From Macrotrachela quadricornifera (taxonomy: Eukaryota; Rotifera; Eurotatoria; Philodinida; Philodinidae), in NCBI GenBank assembly GCA_022393335.1, contig JAJEKB010020458.1:1-64000 (forward strand): a stretch of 64,000 bases of DNA, given 5' to 3'. The notes beneath the pieces were generated by a model. The model searched no databases and had not been told where the DNA came from. It saw nothing but the letters and a program-made list of their open reading frames with translations. The number at the start of each line of letters is the position of its first letter. Position 1 is the stretch's first letter. The translations under genes were made by a program, and so were the position numbers. Positions 1 through 14,059 of this stretch are shown here, piece by piece.

Positions 1-214
1 TTTTTTTTTTTTGATGTAGATTATCTTTCTCCTTGTAAAACTAAGAAGAACAAGTCTACATACAAGAAAAATGAATGATGACTAAAAACGTACAACACGA
101 CGTGTCTTCCGCCTTCTACTACTATACAACGCTGACGACGACACACATACAATCTTTATTTCTTTTCTACATTGGAAGGAAGAGAACGAAAGAGAAAGAC
201 AGAGAGAGGGAGAG

Positions 215-253
<39 letters not shown>

Positions 254-972
254 AACAGTAGAGAGTGATGATCGCCATCGTAATGAGCGACAAAGGGATA
301 GAGAGAGAAATGGGCAAGAAAAAAAAAGAACAAAGTGGCACGCGAATCACTCATATAAAGCATGATGATGAAGATGGAGCCGACAAACAACTGTCCGGAC
401 GACGAACAAATGACCTCATCATTGAGAGACCTTTTTTCAATATATTCAATGTTCTTCTAGTCACGTCCGTCATTTTTATTCTCATTTTTTATTACATGTC
501 TGAAAGTGTCTCACACCTTTATACATATAACGAAGGTAGATGATGATCAACTTATTCAAAGCTTAAAAGATCCCATCTATTCATTTATTTGAATTATTCA
601 AGTGAAAGCAAGAAAGATGAAGTACACTTTACACCTTATGTACACATATTAACAATCAACAATTAGTTTTTTTTCTATTGTTTAATGTGTATGTATATAC
701 AACATACAGTAGTAGAATGAAGCGATCAACAAATGGAAAATAACGATCGATCATTTATTCACTCACCATGCTCCAAGTGTCTGTTTGTTAGCCATATTTG
801 TGTTAAGAATAATAGATTTTTAAAAAATCTAAAATCTGAATTATACAATCAACATTTACGTTTTTAATTATATAAAAAAAATTTCAAATAAATATTTTTC
901 TGAATTACATATGTATACCCAAGATAAATAAAAACAAACATTTAAGAAATATTAAGTTCATTTTATTTTCTT
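1..972. other. Intergenic, no gene recognised
   Basis: This stretch holds a purine-rich (GA)n block and AT-rich sequence. The open frames over the GA tract translate to alternating Arg/Glu or Ser/Leu and are repeat artefacts. A frame at 265-543 ends in a hydrophobic stretch but has no splice or codon-use support, so I do not call it. Confidence 0.5.
218..249. repeat. (GA)n microsatellite
   Basis: About sixteen GA units in a row, embedded in a longer purine-rich block from roughly 170 to 335. It produces several spurious overlapping open frames. Confidence 0.9.
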
Positions 973-3309
973 TTAATCCTGATCTTTACGATTATCTGTA
1001 ACTGTTTGAATTTTCACTTTTTTATCATCATGTTCGTCAGAATTTTCTTCGATTGATCTTGATTGCGACTCATCATTTATTGTTGGTCTTTTATCATCAA
1101 CTGTTTCAGTTTCTCCTTCAGCTGATTTTCGTACAGCACCATCATTTATTGTTGTCATTTTGTTATCAACATTATCGATTTCTTTGTCACCTGTTGTTGG
1201 TTTTCCTTCTAGGTTAATATCTGTCATTTCTGCGCTAAAATTTCAAAAAAAATACAACAGAATATTAATGTTTGCTTCGATATTAAACAACAATCAGTGC
1301 AGTGAAGCAAAAATATGTATTTTGGTATGTTTAAAATAAAATTGAAAGAATAGATCTTTTTTTAATCGATATTTTTGAAAGTTATGATACATAAATCACT
1401 CAAAATATTTGAAAAATTTGTAAAAGACCATGGTAACTTTTCTGTTGTTCTCATTACATACGTGTTTGATCGATGAGTGCTACTGGTTGGATTGTTATCT
1501 TGCTCCATGTCTTCAATTGGTTGGGTATCAAGTGATTCACCTGGCACAGACGGTAGGCTCTGCATTAAAGGTTGAGATATATCTTGTGGTGTTTGGTCTG
1601 TTATATTTGGTGTAGAGTGATCTCTAACAACTGGATTATATGTTGTTGCTGATTCTTGCTCATTATTGTTGATTTTAGGAGTGTTGGTGGTTGTTTTTTG
1701 ATTATCATGAATCGTTGCTTTATATGAGTTTGCTGTTGCTGCACATTCAGGATCATATGGGGATAATTTTAATTGTTCAGCTGTTTTTATCCATGCATCA
1801 TAAATATGATCATCCCACAGAACAAATACAACTACAGGTACTGATTTTGCTTCTTTATCAACCGTTTCAAGTGCAATTCTTGCACCATCATCTACTGGCT
1901 ATCAAGTATAGTATTAATTATATTCATTTTTAAGAATTAGTCACACTTACATAACCGAATATGCCACAACTAATAGCTGTAAAACCAATTGATTCAAGAT
2001 CGTACAAATCAGCTAAAGCAAGTGATGTTTTATAACACGATGACAATTTCTCAGCACAATCTTCAATTGCACGTCTGTTATAAACTGGACCAGCTGTATT
2101 AATAATATGATAAGTCGTTCGTGACATATTATAGCTAAGTAGAATACGTGAATGTCCAGTTGGTAAACGAACAGAAGGATAGACTTGTTTATGAGCTTTA
2201 CATGCTTCGTAAAGCTCATCACCAGCAGCACTATGAACTATTCCATCAACTCCACCACCACCTGTCATACGTTCATTAGCAGCTATATACATAGATTAAA
2301 AACATTTAGAATAGATTTTTTTCCTATTTATAAATAAAACAAACCATTGACAATAGCATCTACTTTTGTTCTTGTAATATCGCCCTGCATTATAACTAAT
2401 ATTGATCGTTCATTGTTGATATAAAAGAGACGCGGAATGCGTTTATTTTTGGCCCATGGGATTTTGTTCAAGTTAGACAGAAATCCTTTCGTAGTTCTAG
2501 GCATAAAAAATATTCTGATTTATATAAGTTTTTGCAAGTGCATTTATTGGCATACCCAAAGTTATCATTTAATATTTTTGAGCTTTCTTTGATTGCACGT
2601 TCTTGTTGATTATCAATCGTTCGTTCATAATTTTCTTCATTAGATCTATAAGAAAAGACCAAATTTGTTTTAGAAGTTTGCTTGAGAAATTCTTACATTA
2701 AAAAATATTTGCCAAATAATGTATAACGTGAAAGAAATGTGAAAAAAGTTTGAAATAGTTGGAAAAAAATTTGCAATAGTTTGAAAAAATAAAATCTGGA
2801 AAATATGACAAGTTAAACGAATTAGTTTATTTTCGCTGGAAATGAATTTTGTCAAAAATATATCTTCTACAAAGGAATTTCATCGATTTTATTATTGCCC
2901 TTCGAAAGCAAATCTAAGTTCAATAGAATCAGTCTTACGTACAACACTAATATTTTAGATAATTAGTTATACTATCAACTGAGTTGATCTTGGGCGAATT
3001 TCTTTCGACAATAATGAAACAAGATTTTTAGAATTTAAATAGGATATATGATCATGAATAACCCAGTGTTACCCCCTTCTTTATTTAACAATATCGATTA
3101 TTTTATATACTTTTGAAATAATTTTTAGTAAACAATCTACTGCATGCCTCGTCTTCAATGAAAGATATTAATCGAGTTTTTCTGAATTTTTTTGAATCGA
3201 TGGTAAAAGATATTTACCTATTATTTTCCTTTTGTGTTCGTTCTAATGATCTGTTTTCGTTTGCATTCGATGGCATTCCACCCAGTTTTTTATATTTATT
3301 ATATTCAAT
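973..3309 (-). CDS. Macro-domain protein (MACROD/GDAP2-like), 5' end not found
   Basis: Macro domains bind ADP-ribose and, in the MacroD class, remove mono-ADP-ribose or deacetylate O-acetyl-ADP-ribose. Six exons join in frame: 3218-3309, 2556-2645, 2345-2496, 1951-2282, 1462-1898 and 973-1234. The hallmarks are seen directly: MQGDITRTKVDAIVNAANE spanning the 2345/2282 junction, then GGGGVDGIVHSAAG, an INTAGPVY strand and a second phosphate-binding loop SCGIFGYP. In MacroD proteins that loop is usually STGxYGYP, so Ser-Thr is changed to Ser-Cys here. The N-terminal part is charged; the C-terminal ~170 residues are Thr/Asn/Asp-rich and disordered, as in MACROD2 tails. The first exon begins after a splice acceptor at 3310-3311; either an upstream coding exon was missed or translation begins at the Met in that exon. 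The domain call is firm; the precise orthologue and enzymatic activity are not. Confidence 0.85.
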
Positions 3310-4617
3310 CTAGAATTATAATTAGTACAGATTATTTTGTTGAAAAACAAACTATAAGATAAGAATTAATATTCAGATACTGTCAGTAAATAAGTTATAT
3401 TAAAAAGTATACAAACTTGTTCCTATGATGATTTTGATTGATCTTTAATGTTTGCTACTATATAGACATATTACCAAATCTGTTTAATCTGTTGGATTGC
3501 CCTCTTAGTATTATTGAAATTCTTATTCTACAATATCGTATGTAATTAGTCCTAAAAACTGTTTTAAATACATTTTGTTTTTCTGATGGGATGAAGTCAT
3601 AAAAAAGGGATGCAATGTACGGCCATTCATTATGTTCAACTCGTTATTTTTTTTACATTATTTTTTTATATCTTTATCTATTGTCTTTTTTTAAAATATA
3701 TTTAAAACATGTTTTAGATTTAATCATATCTGATATTGCAGAGAATTTCAGGTGTAATCTTTTGATAATAAAAAGAATTTGATCATAGAAATACTAGAAT
3801 AGTAATTCTTTAATGGATGTTCGATACTTTTATGCAAAACTGAATTTTAAAGTAAAAATTACTTTCATATATAGTAGGTGTTCTCAGGAATGCACTGGCA
3901 TTGAGTTGATTTATATATGAATGCAGAGCATTAATATTTTTGATAGAAGAAATTAAAGTGAAGTTAATCGAACATTATGAGTAATTTCCTTTATAGGACC
4001 GAATAGGAAAGGCATAAAACATTTGTATGTAAATTCATTTGTCATTTCATGAAAATATAATGAATAAATCTATTTCACTAATTAAATAATAGAAAAACAA
4101 ATTTAACTATAATAAAAATCACCCTTTCAAAGAAATATTGTTCTTTTTTTGCTAGAAATAAACAGAAGTAGTTATGTTTTTTTTTATTGAAGTAAATAAA
4201 AAAAACTTGAGGCGACAGAATACAAATAGGTACGGCAAAACTGGTAAGTCGGAAGAACGAACGGATAAAAATTTTATTGGTATATATATGTATTGAAAGT
4301 AATGATAGATGTCGAGCAATAGCAGAAAGAAATTATACACTTTCATATGCAATCTTTCTTATATTTTTCAAAAAGTTTTAAAAAAGAATCATTTACATTA
4401 GTTCCTATAATATTGAAAATAGATTAAAAGTATTTTTATTCAATTCAATAAATGCAAGTCTAAATATAAGTTGAGATGCAATAGATTTATTTAAAATTTT
4501 TTATTTATATATTTTACTACAATAACAACGAACAATTCAGTATAATTATATATTTAAAATAAATAACTATTGAAAGCATTTATGAATTGTGATATTTACA
4601 AACATACAGAATTTATT
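3310..4617. other. Intergenic, no gene recognised
   Basis: AT-rich DNA between the macro-domain gene and the GPCR, both on the minus strand. It is the upstream side of the macro-domain gene, where a missing first exon could lie, but I found no convincing one. Confidence 0.4.
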
Positions 4618-5673
4618 TTATGAATCATTTTTTGGAATATCATTAATTTGTTGGTGATTATAAACACGATGTAATTGTTTACCGATATTTGATACGTCTG
4701 ATGTTCCTTGCAATATTCTTTTGTTTAATTTACATTTAAATAAATGCAAGATAAATAATTTGCATTCTTGACGAAATACTTTTGAAGCTAAAAGATGAAT
4801 ATAGAACATCAAACATGAATTAAGAAAAATAAAAAAACTTAGTGTTAAATAACGGATAAATCCTTCAATAGCCAAACGATCTTCTGTTTTTGAAGTATTG
4901 ATTGTAATAGTTAGATAAATTGAATATATCGGAAACCATGTAGTTGATAGACAATAAATGAATACTTCATTTATTAAAATTCTTATCAATTGAATGTCTC
5001 GATTTAGTATTCTTATCGATATATTTATACTTTCATTAATATTTATTCTACTTGGACGAACTCGAGTACGAATATCTCGAAGACTTTGAACAGCCAAATA
5101 TGAAAATATAATCATTATAACAAGTGGAATAGCAGTTGCAATTGCTGCATATGTACTATATATAATCATATATATACCTACACCTCCACATCGTTCTCCC
5201 GGCATTTGAATATCTATATAAACTATCATATGAATTGGTATAATCATCCATACAATAGATGTAATAATCACTAATATAATAGCTATACGACGATCAATTA
5301 GTTTGCGAATATGAACATTTTGTGAACATAAAACATATCGATCAATACTAGCTAAAGCAACACTTGAACGTGACATCATTAAAAATATATGTGTTACATA
5401 TGCTTTAGCTTTACAAAATATTGATGAATATGAAGTTGGATCATAGGATAGATAAGAAGCTAGAAGTATTGGAGTAATACCCCATAGAATTACTAGTACA
5501 TTAAAAATAGATGTTGCTATAAAGTAGACTGAACATGAATTTAAACGAAACTTCTTTTGACAAAAGATAATAACATTAAAGAAACAACCAATAAGACCTA
5601 GTATCATACATGTTGTTAGGATATAACGAGTAAATATGACTTGTGTTGAAGTAAGATCTTCAATTAATGCCAT
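4618..5673 (-). CDS. Intronless rhodopsin-like (class A) GPCR, orphan
   Basis: A 351-residue seven-helix receptor for an unknown ligand at the plasma membrane. Seen in order: TM1 around residues 15-40 with a GxxxN-type core (LIGCFFNVIIF); TM2 with Asn in place of the usual Asp; TM3 starting at the conserved disulfide Cys (FCKAK) and ending in an intact DRY (SIDRY); TM4 with its Trp; ECL2 Cys in GERCGG; TM5 with the conserved Pro; TM6 with TWFP in place of CWxP; and TM7 with a degenerate NPxxY (NSCLMFY). It has no intron, unlike most neighbours. Expanded families of such intronless peptide-receptor-like GPCRs are characteristic of bdelloid rotifers (family knowledge from memory). The start gives a short extracellular N terminus with no signal peptide, normal for class A. 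Ligand cannot be inferred. Confidence 0.9.
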   Translation of the reverse strand: MALIEDLTSTQVIFTRYILTTCMILGLIGCFFNVIIFCQKKFRLNSCSVYFIATSIFNVLVILWGITPILLASYLSYDPTSYSSIFCKAKAYVTHIFLMMSRSSVALASIDRYVLCSQNVHIRKLIDRRIAIILVIITSIVWMIIPIHMIVYIDIQMPGERCGGVGIYMIIYSTYAAIATAIPLVIMIIFSYLAVQSLRDIRTRVRPSRININESINISIRILNRDIQLIRILINEVFIYCLSTTWFPIYSIYLTITINTSKTEDRLAIEGFIRYLTLSFFIFLNSCLMFYIHLLASKVFRQECKLFILHLFKCKLNKRILQGTSDVSNIGKQLHRVYNHQQINDIPKNDS

Positions 5674-8600
5674 TGATATATATATGCATAAATGGAGATA
5701 TTTATTTCCTTAGATAAATCTTTTCTAGAACTGAAACAAAAGAAAATGTTGATCGAAGAAGATTTAATAAAATAGGGTAGAATAGTGAATGTTAGTAGAT
5801 GTCTTAACCCATGATATTTCCAGTGCATATGAAATGTATCATTCATCTTCTATTTTCACTCACTTAGAAACTTAATGTCTGTCATGACTGAAGATATACA
5901 AATGTAGATTTTGTTAATAATCCCATAGAACTACTTCACACCAAAACCGAGATCATGAGAAAAAAGAGAATGCATATTAAAGCTAAATATACTAGTAGAA
6001 TAATTTGTAGATGGTACTAATCAAAATAAAATTCAAAAGAACTAATAAAAAAAGACGAATATTTTTTTGACTGAATACATTTAAATAATTTTCAATTAGC
6101 GAAAACGGATCGAATTTAAGAAATTTTAAACCTTTTTCTTCATTAAATACAGCCATTGAAGGTAAAAATGTTTTTTTTTAAATATGAAAATCAGTTATTA
6201 TTAACCAACGCCTATATTCTTTAACTCTTATAGTTTATTCTATTGACAAATTTACATATTTACTAAAAAGTCGGATATATCAAATTTATATGGAAACTCA
6301 TCTAAATGGAAATACAGAATAGATACACTTAAGTATGTTGTCAAACAAGAATCATCGATCGATATGTTCTAGTTGTCAACACATGCAGACGTATTCTGTG
6401 ATAAAATAGATCTATGTCCCATTAAACATAACTATTTTTAGATACCACAACACATCTTATTAAAGTATTAATCATAGGGTCATTGTTATATCAATGACTT
6501 TATAATATATAGAAATGAATTAACTTCAAAATTCTGACGTATAATATCTTTAGTTTTTTGACTGTCGTGATCCAAATAAACTACGGAAAAATGATGTTAA
6601 TAGAATCTTAACTTCAAATATAAGATTAATTGAAATCTATTCTATATTTATAAAACTTGATATTGAATTAATGCAAAAGCATTTTACTTTGAGAAATATT
6701 TATAGAAGAATATCAATATTCTAAAAGCTCCAAAGAACATACATAGTAGTAAAATTTCTGAAAAAAAACAATTCTCAATACATCGCATTACTTAGATATG
6801 ATAATAATTTCCTACAGTTGTTTTGATGAAATCATTAATAAACAACCTTACAAATATTCATTTTATACAAACTAATATTTTTGATCATCTTCAATCGAAA
6901 TTGAAACTATTCTTATTTCTATATTCTTTTTGAACTAAAAAGAAAGTTTAAATTTTCTTCCACATGAATAAAATAAAACTAAATGAAAAAGAAAAGCAGG
7001 AATGTTAAACTCTATTTCACAAAAGTTATTTTTCCTAAAAGACTAATCGCATCATACGAATGAAAGCTATTCACAAAAATGCTAACTAATATGATACTCC
7101 AAGTTTGAAAAAAAATACAAATATATTTTATTTATACATTTGTGTTATATTAATCTTCTTTTGATCTCTCCTTCTTAAATAGTAAAGAGTTGATCAATTG
7201 CGTAATTATATCGTAATAAGAAAAAAAGAAATAATAAATAAATAAAACTATAGCTCTATTTTTCTATTCGACAACACGAGTTTTCATCTTGAAGAATGCA
7301 TAAACCTTCACTTATCTTAAATTTTTTGTAGAATAAAAATAAAATGCAATACATACGTGAATGCACATGTTATATCATCAAAAAAATAATTGAATGTGAC
7401 AGATTTTTATAGTTTATATACAGATAATGAATGATAAAGAATTAGTTTAAATATATTAGATTATACTTTGAACTTTTATATCATTAAAATTAATTATAAT
7501 CACCATTTTAAATGAGAATAAACATTCAAGCACATTAATTTGACAAGAACTTTAGCTTTTTATTCTGTGAACATTAGAAATAGCATAATATTAACATCGT
7601 TACAATTCAATATTTAATGTATTTTTCTTTACTCAATTACTGATAAAAAGTTACGATTTCCTTTTTAATCTTTTGTGTATTCAACTAACATATTTTAATT
7701 ATCAATTAATGTGTTTGAAGTTTTCATTTTCTTTAATTATAAATATATTGTTTATAGATAATTTCGAGGAAGATAAAAACTTACAATAATAATTTAATAA
7801 TAAATGAACATGATTGTATATAATAAAGTTTTGACTGTTTGACAAAGATTAACCTTTATATTTACAATTAATATATCCACATAAATGTAAAATAAATGAG
7901 TACAAAGATTAAAGTTTTTTATATTTAAATCGACTATAATTTTTTTTGATATAAACACATTTTGTGACAGGAAACTTTGGATGAACATCCAAGCTGGTCG
8001 TCGTTAGATTTTTTATTTTTTTTAACCCGAATAAGAGATCATGAAAAATTCGGCGATTAATCGTGATTTTCCAAAAAACAATTCATATTTATATTTATTT
8101 TTGAAAACAAAAATATGTTCAGAATTTTATAATAGAGTTTTCTATACTATTTTGAAAAAAAAACATGTTGTAGTAAATAAAACTAAGCGAGATATGATCA
8201 CAGTCTTAGAGTCGGGTATTAGGATCCGGATGGATCGTTCTAGTTACTAGAATAAGTTTGCTAACATATGCATGAAAAATGTTAAACATTACAAACCTAT
8301 ATTTTTTATAAATAGACTTTAAAAATTCTAAAACATAGATTTTTTTTACGTTTTAATAGTATTTTAAGATATTGTCTGCTCAACTCAACAGAAAATTATA
8401 TTAATAGTCTATTTCGATATCTATCTTACCTGCAATAGAATTATTCATTTAAAAACATGACATCATATATTTTGTCTTATTTTATATCATTGAACTCTAG
8501 TCTTAAAAGGTAGATACGTATTTCTTATTTTATTGTTCAGAAAATCTAATTTTTTTTCTTGTACTAGTGATAACACCATGCATAACTATAAGAATTGAAG

Positions 8601-10140
8601 GCTTTATAAAACATTTCTCGTCACAATAGCTCATCTTTACAACAAAATAGAATATTCGAAATCAATACAAAAAATTGTATCAGTTTTGTGAGAAACTTAG
8701 CTGTACTCTGCTTCTGCCTTTTTTCTGAAAACTTTAATTTTAGACACTTGAGAGTTAGTTTTTCATAAAAATTTCTTTTTCTGTATTATGTATAGTCTGA
8801 TGCAGTTTTCTATGCTGATTTCAAATATATTGTTTGTTTGGCTTTTATATCAAGTTGCAAAGATGCAAACTTCTAGATATAGATTCGACTTTATGTAATT
8901 TTGCTAATGAATTCGAAAAATAATCCAATTCTTTCAGGTATAAAATATTATTTAGAAAAAATTTCATAGTATCTCTTGAACACTCAACTTTAGTGATTCG
9001 AAATTGGACAAGACAATTGATCGCATCTTTTTTTGGCGTTTTTACTGAGTAAAATTTGTTTAATTCTACCAACTTTATATTTCATCCTCAATTTTTCATG
9101 TTCAATATGAATCTGAAGTCATATTTTGACTTAGGATCAACCTAATCTACATAATAACCAATTGTTGAACAGAATCATTATTGAAAAACATCATCGTGCA
9201 CCATTATTGATCTTTACTAACAACTCGTACAGATCCTTTACTGTTTGAGTAATGTACGAAAACATGTGAAATTTCAAGAGCATTCAAAAACTGAATTCAT
9301 TTGGCAAGGTTAGAGATGAAATAACCCTTGTATATTATTCATAAATCATAGACTATCTCTAGAGTTCTACGGAAGAAACAATCTCTTATTAAAAGATATT
9401 TTGATAGTTATTAACATAGACTATTTTCCAGGAACTTCTTTTCATATCTTTTGAAACATTTTTCTAACTTTAAGTAATGCAAATAAATAAAGAACAATTC
9501 AAGTTACTATTACAACATAAAAAACAATTATTTAGCTTCATTCATACTTTAATTTCATGGATCGTCTAATGAACCTTCTCTAAAACATCTTAATTTCAAT
9601 AAACATAAATTAAGATATAAGTAAAATGCCATAAAAACATGTTTTCTAAGTTAATAATTTCATTTTTAGAAATAAAAAAAAACTTCTTTCTAAATAAACA
9701 TCTTTGGCTTTGAAGTATGCAGTTTTTATTTTACGATATCCACTAGTGAATAAAACAATATATTAATTCGTTTGTTCGCCTTTTTTAATCTAGCTTGTTA
9801 ACAGTTGTACGTATGTCAATTGCATTCAATATCAATTTATTCAAAATAATAGCCTATTTGATAACTTTATTTGCATTCACTGCTCCTCAATGCATGAATT
9901 TCTTATGAGAGAGTCCATATAGTTTTCATTTCTTTTAAATAAACCGAATAAATGAAAATCAAAAATTATTAAATTAGATTTTATAAATTTATTTATTTAT
10001 GTGGGCAAGAAAATGTAACAGTATTTATAAAGTAAAATTAGCATATTTCACAAAATAGATCACATTTCAATTGTTGGACATTTTAAGATAGAAATTGGAT
10101 TAACTTTGATTAATAAAAATGCCAACCCTTGCCTTGCACC
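5674..10140. other. Gene-poor region
   Basis: About 4.5 kb of AT-rich DNA upstream of the GPCR and downstream of the small secreted-peptide gene. The few open frames over 60 codons (for example 7794-7988, 8041-8250 and 8845-9072) have no splice context, domain or plausible composition. I see no RNA gene, tandem repeat or transposon relic by eye. Confidence 0.4.
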
Positions 10141-10537
10141 TTAAACATAGACTAAGCGGTTGTAGACGAGGCTGGATGATGGATACCAGTCTAAAAAAAA
10201 AGGAATATAATTAAAGAAAAACAGCTTTGCATTAAAGAAACTTACTATAGTAATAACGGCTCCTAAAGAAAAAAAAGCAATTTTTTTCTTAACGTAAACA
10301 GATATAAACAATGAGAAACTTACCATGTGACTGGATATAATGATCGGTAGCTACGCCAACCAACTAAGTAAGCACGGTTACCATAGTAGGTGCGAAGTAC
10401 AGTTGCAGCTAGAAAAAAAGGAATATTTAACAAATAATTTCGATAATAAAATTAATATAAGTCTATTTACCGTCACCAATAACAACCAAAGCAACTAAGG
10501 CAAGAAAGACGATGAGTAAAGCTGATCGTGAAAGCAT
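10141..10537 (-). CDS. Small secreted tyrosine-rich protein, four exons
   Basis: Four exons (10471-10537, 10324-10408, 10246-10262, 10141-10190) total 219 bases and encode 72 residues. All three introns have GT..AG ends and the frame closes exactly at a TAA. Residues 1-22 are a clear signal peptide (MLSRSALLIVFLALVALV, then IGD). The mature ~50 residues have no Cys and are rich in Tyr, Arg, Trp, Ser and Val, with repeated Y/R pairs such as RTYYGNRAY, RSYRSLYP and SRYYYNWYP. Exon 3 is only 17 bases. A TATA box lies about 95 bases upstream of the ATG. I recognise no family; composition would suit a cuticle, lorica or matrix peptide, or an RY/WY-type peptide precursor, but no dibasic cleavage sites stand out. 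The gene model is solid; the function is unknown. Confidence 0.75.
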
Positions 10538-10631
10538 TGTTAATAGATTAGTAAAATGTAGTAAGAAATTGAAGATGAATGTATAAGATGATTGGAAATG
10601 TGATTTGTGATGATAACGAGAAAAATACGAT

Positions 10632-10640
10632 CCTTTTATA
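10632..10640 (-). promoter_or_regulatory. TATA box of the secreted tyrosine-rich gene
   Basis: TATAAAAGG on the minus strand, about 95 bases upstream of the ATG at 10537. Transcription starting 25-30 bases further on would give a 5' UTR near 65-70 bases. Confidence 0.6.
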
Positions 10641-13600
10641 CCTACCTAAGAGAGAGATACGTCCGAGCAGAACTGACGAACTAACAAACAAATCGAAGAA
10701 GAACAATAGAAAAGAGATATCTAAATAATACGAATGAATATGTTCTCCATATAAAATTCGAGAACGTTCGGTCAATAGAAAGCATTATCTCTCCTATAAT
10801 ACTTTCGATTATGCCCTCGTATTTTAAAAAGTAAATCAAAATGTACATATTTGTTGTTAACGAACCCCTAGAATTTTTTTATTTACTTCGATATCATGAT
10901 CAGTATTTGTTGACCTAGACTAGAAAAACAATAGGGTGTGATTTTTTTTGTTTGGGGGTCATGAAAAAAATAATAAATAAGTACAACTTATACTCTAACT
11001 TTTCTAGGTCATTAACGCTAACATAACTGCATTTAGACTGCAATATGTCTATCATTTTAATCATTCATTTAGTTTTTTTTAATTATCTTATTTTATCTTA
11101 TTTTTGTTGTTTTTAAAACAAATGATCATTATAACTAGTAATGAAGATAACATGATATTATTAATTCGATAATTTTACGATTCAAATATTTCTCATAATT
11201 TCATATGTTCTATTCATACCTTTGAACAAATATATACTAATTTACTAGAACAATGTATTCTAACAAGTTTATAATTTAATTATACAGCAGACATTTCAAT
11301 CTTTTTACATTTTGATTTTTATATTGAAATAAATAATAATTATTACATCATCTTTCAACTCGACTATATAAAATTATCTCAGAATTTTTTGTATCAGTTT
11401 TATTATATGAAATAAAATCAACACAATTAATATCTTTTCGTCAAGAAATAATTTGCATTAATCAAACTCCATAGTTTCTCACGTTTAAATTGTAGAAAAA
11501 AAAACATGAAACAATTTTCATATATTCTAATCGATGTGCACATCATTTTATACAGTTCAACATAATCTTGTTATTTGGATTCATACAATTTATGAACGAA
11601 TTGTTTTCTAAAATGATTTTAATAAAACATATTTCATAAGATGATATTTCTTATATTGGCCAAACTTATGAAACAGTTTGATAAACGACATCAACTGCAG
11701 ATCATAAAGAACATAATAAATTTTCTATAGTAATGTAGATAAAAGTGTGTATCTCGCTTATTTTTGTATAATATTCATTTGAAAATATCGATCCCTGGAA
11801 GTTAAACTATATAAAAAAGTTATTTTAATTCTATGGCTTAAAGACATAATATTTTAACTGAAATAATTGTCATACAAATGGCTGGAACTATTTTCAAATC
11901 ACTAATGTTTTTTTTCAGCTTGAATCTGATTAATTAAGACTTCAACTCGAAATTAAATCACATGTCTTATGTTTTTCTTTCTTTCTTCATATAAAACAAA
12001 ACATAATGATCTGCATCATCTAGTCGATTCTAATATATTGAATAGTACTGTAGTTGTATCTCTAAAGCGTTGTGATCATAAACGTTACAAACAGAATTTA
12101 GAATTCATTATAATTTCATAAATATTGTTTTCGGATTTTTGAATTTCATACAACAAAAAGTAATTTCTACTATCAGAAGCATAAAAGATATTCTTCAGTA
12201 TTGCTTATGTTTGTTTTCATGTTTTACTAATAAATGCATTATTTAATATTATCTTTGATAATGAATTTGAACGTGCAAATAGATATAATTTTGCTTCTGA
12301 ATTAAATATATTTATATCGATAGAAATCAAATGACAATTTTTTCAACATTTTTCATATGTAACCTTGTATAGAAGCTGCATTCAATCGATATCTGAATTT
12401 GAGTTTTATCTAATGACACTTCAATCTTCCATTGCACTAATGATTTACATATAAACTTTAACAAATTAATTATCAATAACTCTTATAATAAAAAAACAAT
12501 CTAACTGATTAATGCAGTATATGATACTGATTGTAAGTGTCGTGTTAATGAAATACAAAGAAACGACTTATGGTTGAAACGATATATATTTACACATGCA
12601 TTCAATGACCTAAGTATGGTCATTATTTATGTCTGATTTTAATGATTTTTTTTAGTAAACTGGTATGAAAATCATGTATTGAAAGTGTTGTTAAGAAATT
12701 CAAATGAAATATCATTTATCTACACAAGTTATCAGCAGAATAAATTGAATTTAATGTAGTAATCATATTATTAGATTAACATTTTTCTATATCTATTATA
12801 TCTTTATATAAAAAATGAAGAATAATAGGCATCGATTGTATTCTATAACTTCGAATACGTGTTATTAATTCAGTACTAATATCATATTCAAAATTATTAT
12901 TTGTAAAATTCTACTCAGTTTTACTATATATTTTTAAACTTTGAATAGAATTTTTTCAATAAAATTTGTCTTATTCTACATGATAACTTCATCTATTATA
13001 TAATATCAAAGATTCCTCTCTATTTGATTTCTTTTCAAAATATTACATGATTGTTTAAATTGATTAAAAAATAAAAAAAAATATTTCGAATTTCATCATT
13101 AAAGTCGACATATTTTTTTTTCTCAAATTAGAATCTCGTAAAATAAAAATAAAGTTTTAACTTTTAGCATACCTTTATTTTTAATCTCATACAAGATTTT
13201 CTAAAAAAAATAAATATCGATAATATTCTTTGATGATTATTTTCATTCTTCAACATTACTCTCCCATACTAACACTTTTTTTTTCATTTCTTTGAAAAAA
13301 AACTGATGTAAATCAACCTGTTTATTTGTTACACATCCTCGTTATATTTTATTTTCTACAAAAAAATAAAAGAAAAAAAACTCGTTAAATATCATTATCA
13401 TGAAATGAACATTGGCTTATCGTCACAATGATCAATAAAGAAATAAACAAGTTGTGTATTCTATGTGTTAATCAATTCTAAAGAGTATGTCGGCATCACT
13501 TTTTTAAATCAACCGTATCATAATATAGAAGCACCAGTTCCCGATTTTTGGAAGAAAATTTTTCCCGTATCTAAACGAAAATACTACTGGTTTATTTGAT

Positions 13601-14059
13601 CTTTTTTTCCAAAAATAACTATCAGTTAAATCCAAAACAAAAAAAGAAAAGTTAGTTTTATCTCTTATTGTTTACTGATTAATATCAATTGACAAAAAAA
13701 ATATATATATACATTATTTGATCAATAAAACTACCAAATGCCATGTTGTTCCTTCTTTTTCTTTGATCTTTGTCAATCAACAGATGAGCTTAGGTGTATT
13801 AATTAGTCTGTCTTTTTTCTTCCGTTTTGATGTTCATCTATCGATTATTATTATCTTCTGAATTATGATTGGTGAAGAAAATTAAGAGAAATTTTTTTTC
13901 TCCTATGAAAAGCGATGTTAAATATAATAACTGTTACATTTCATTTCGAAGTTATTTCATAATATACATTATTTCTCAACAAATCAGTTAAGTATTCAAT
14001 AAACTCTTTTATATTCAGATACTCTCTTTTTTGTATACATATATTCTAGGAGATTAAAT
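10641..14059. other. Gene-poor region upstream of homeobox gene
   Basis: About 3.4 kb of AT-rich DNA without a usable open frame, lying between two divergently transcribed genes. It is the 5' flank of the homeobox gene and could hold its enhancers, but no motif cluster is visible by eye. Confidence 0.4.

Noticed and set aside
75..390. Overlapping frames on both strands over the GA tract
   Set aside because: They are translations of a (GA)n microsatellite (Arg/Glu or Ser/Leu runs).
265..543. 92-residue frame with a hydrophobic segment
   Set aside because: Starts in the purine repeat, no splice context, no homology signal I recognise.
8041..8250. 69-codon plus-strand frame
   Set aside because: No conserved features, AT-rich chance frame in a gene-poor region.
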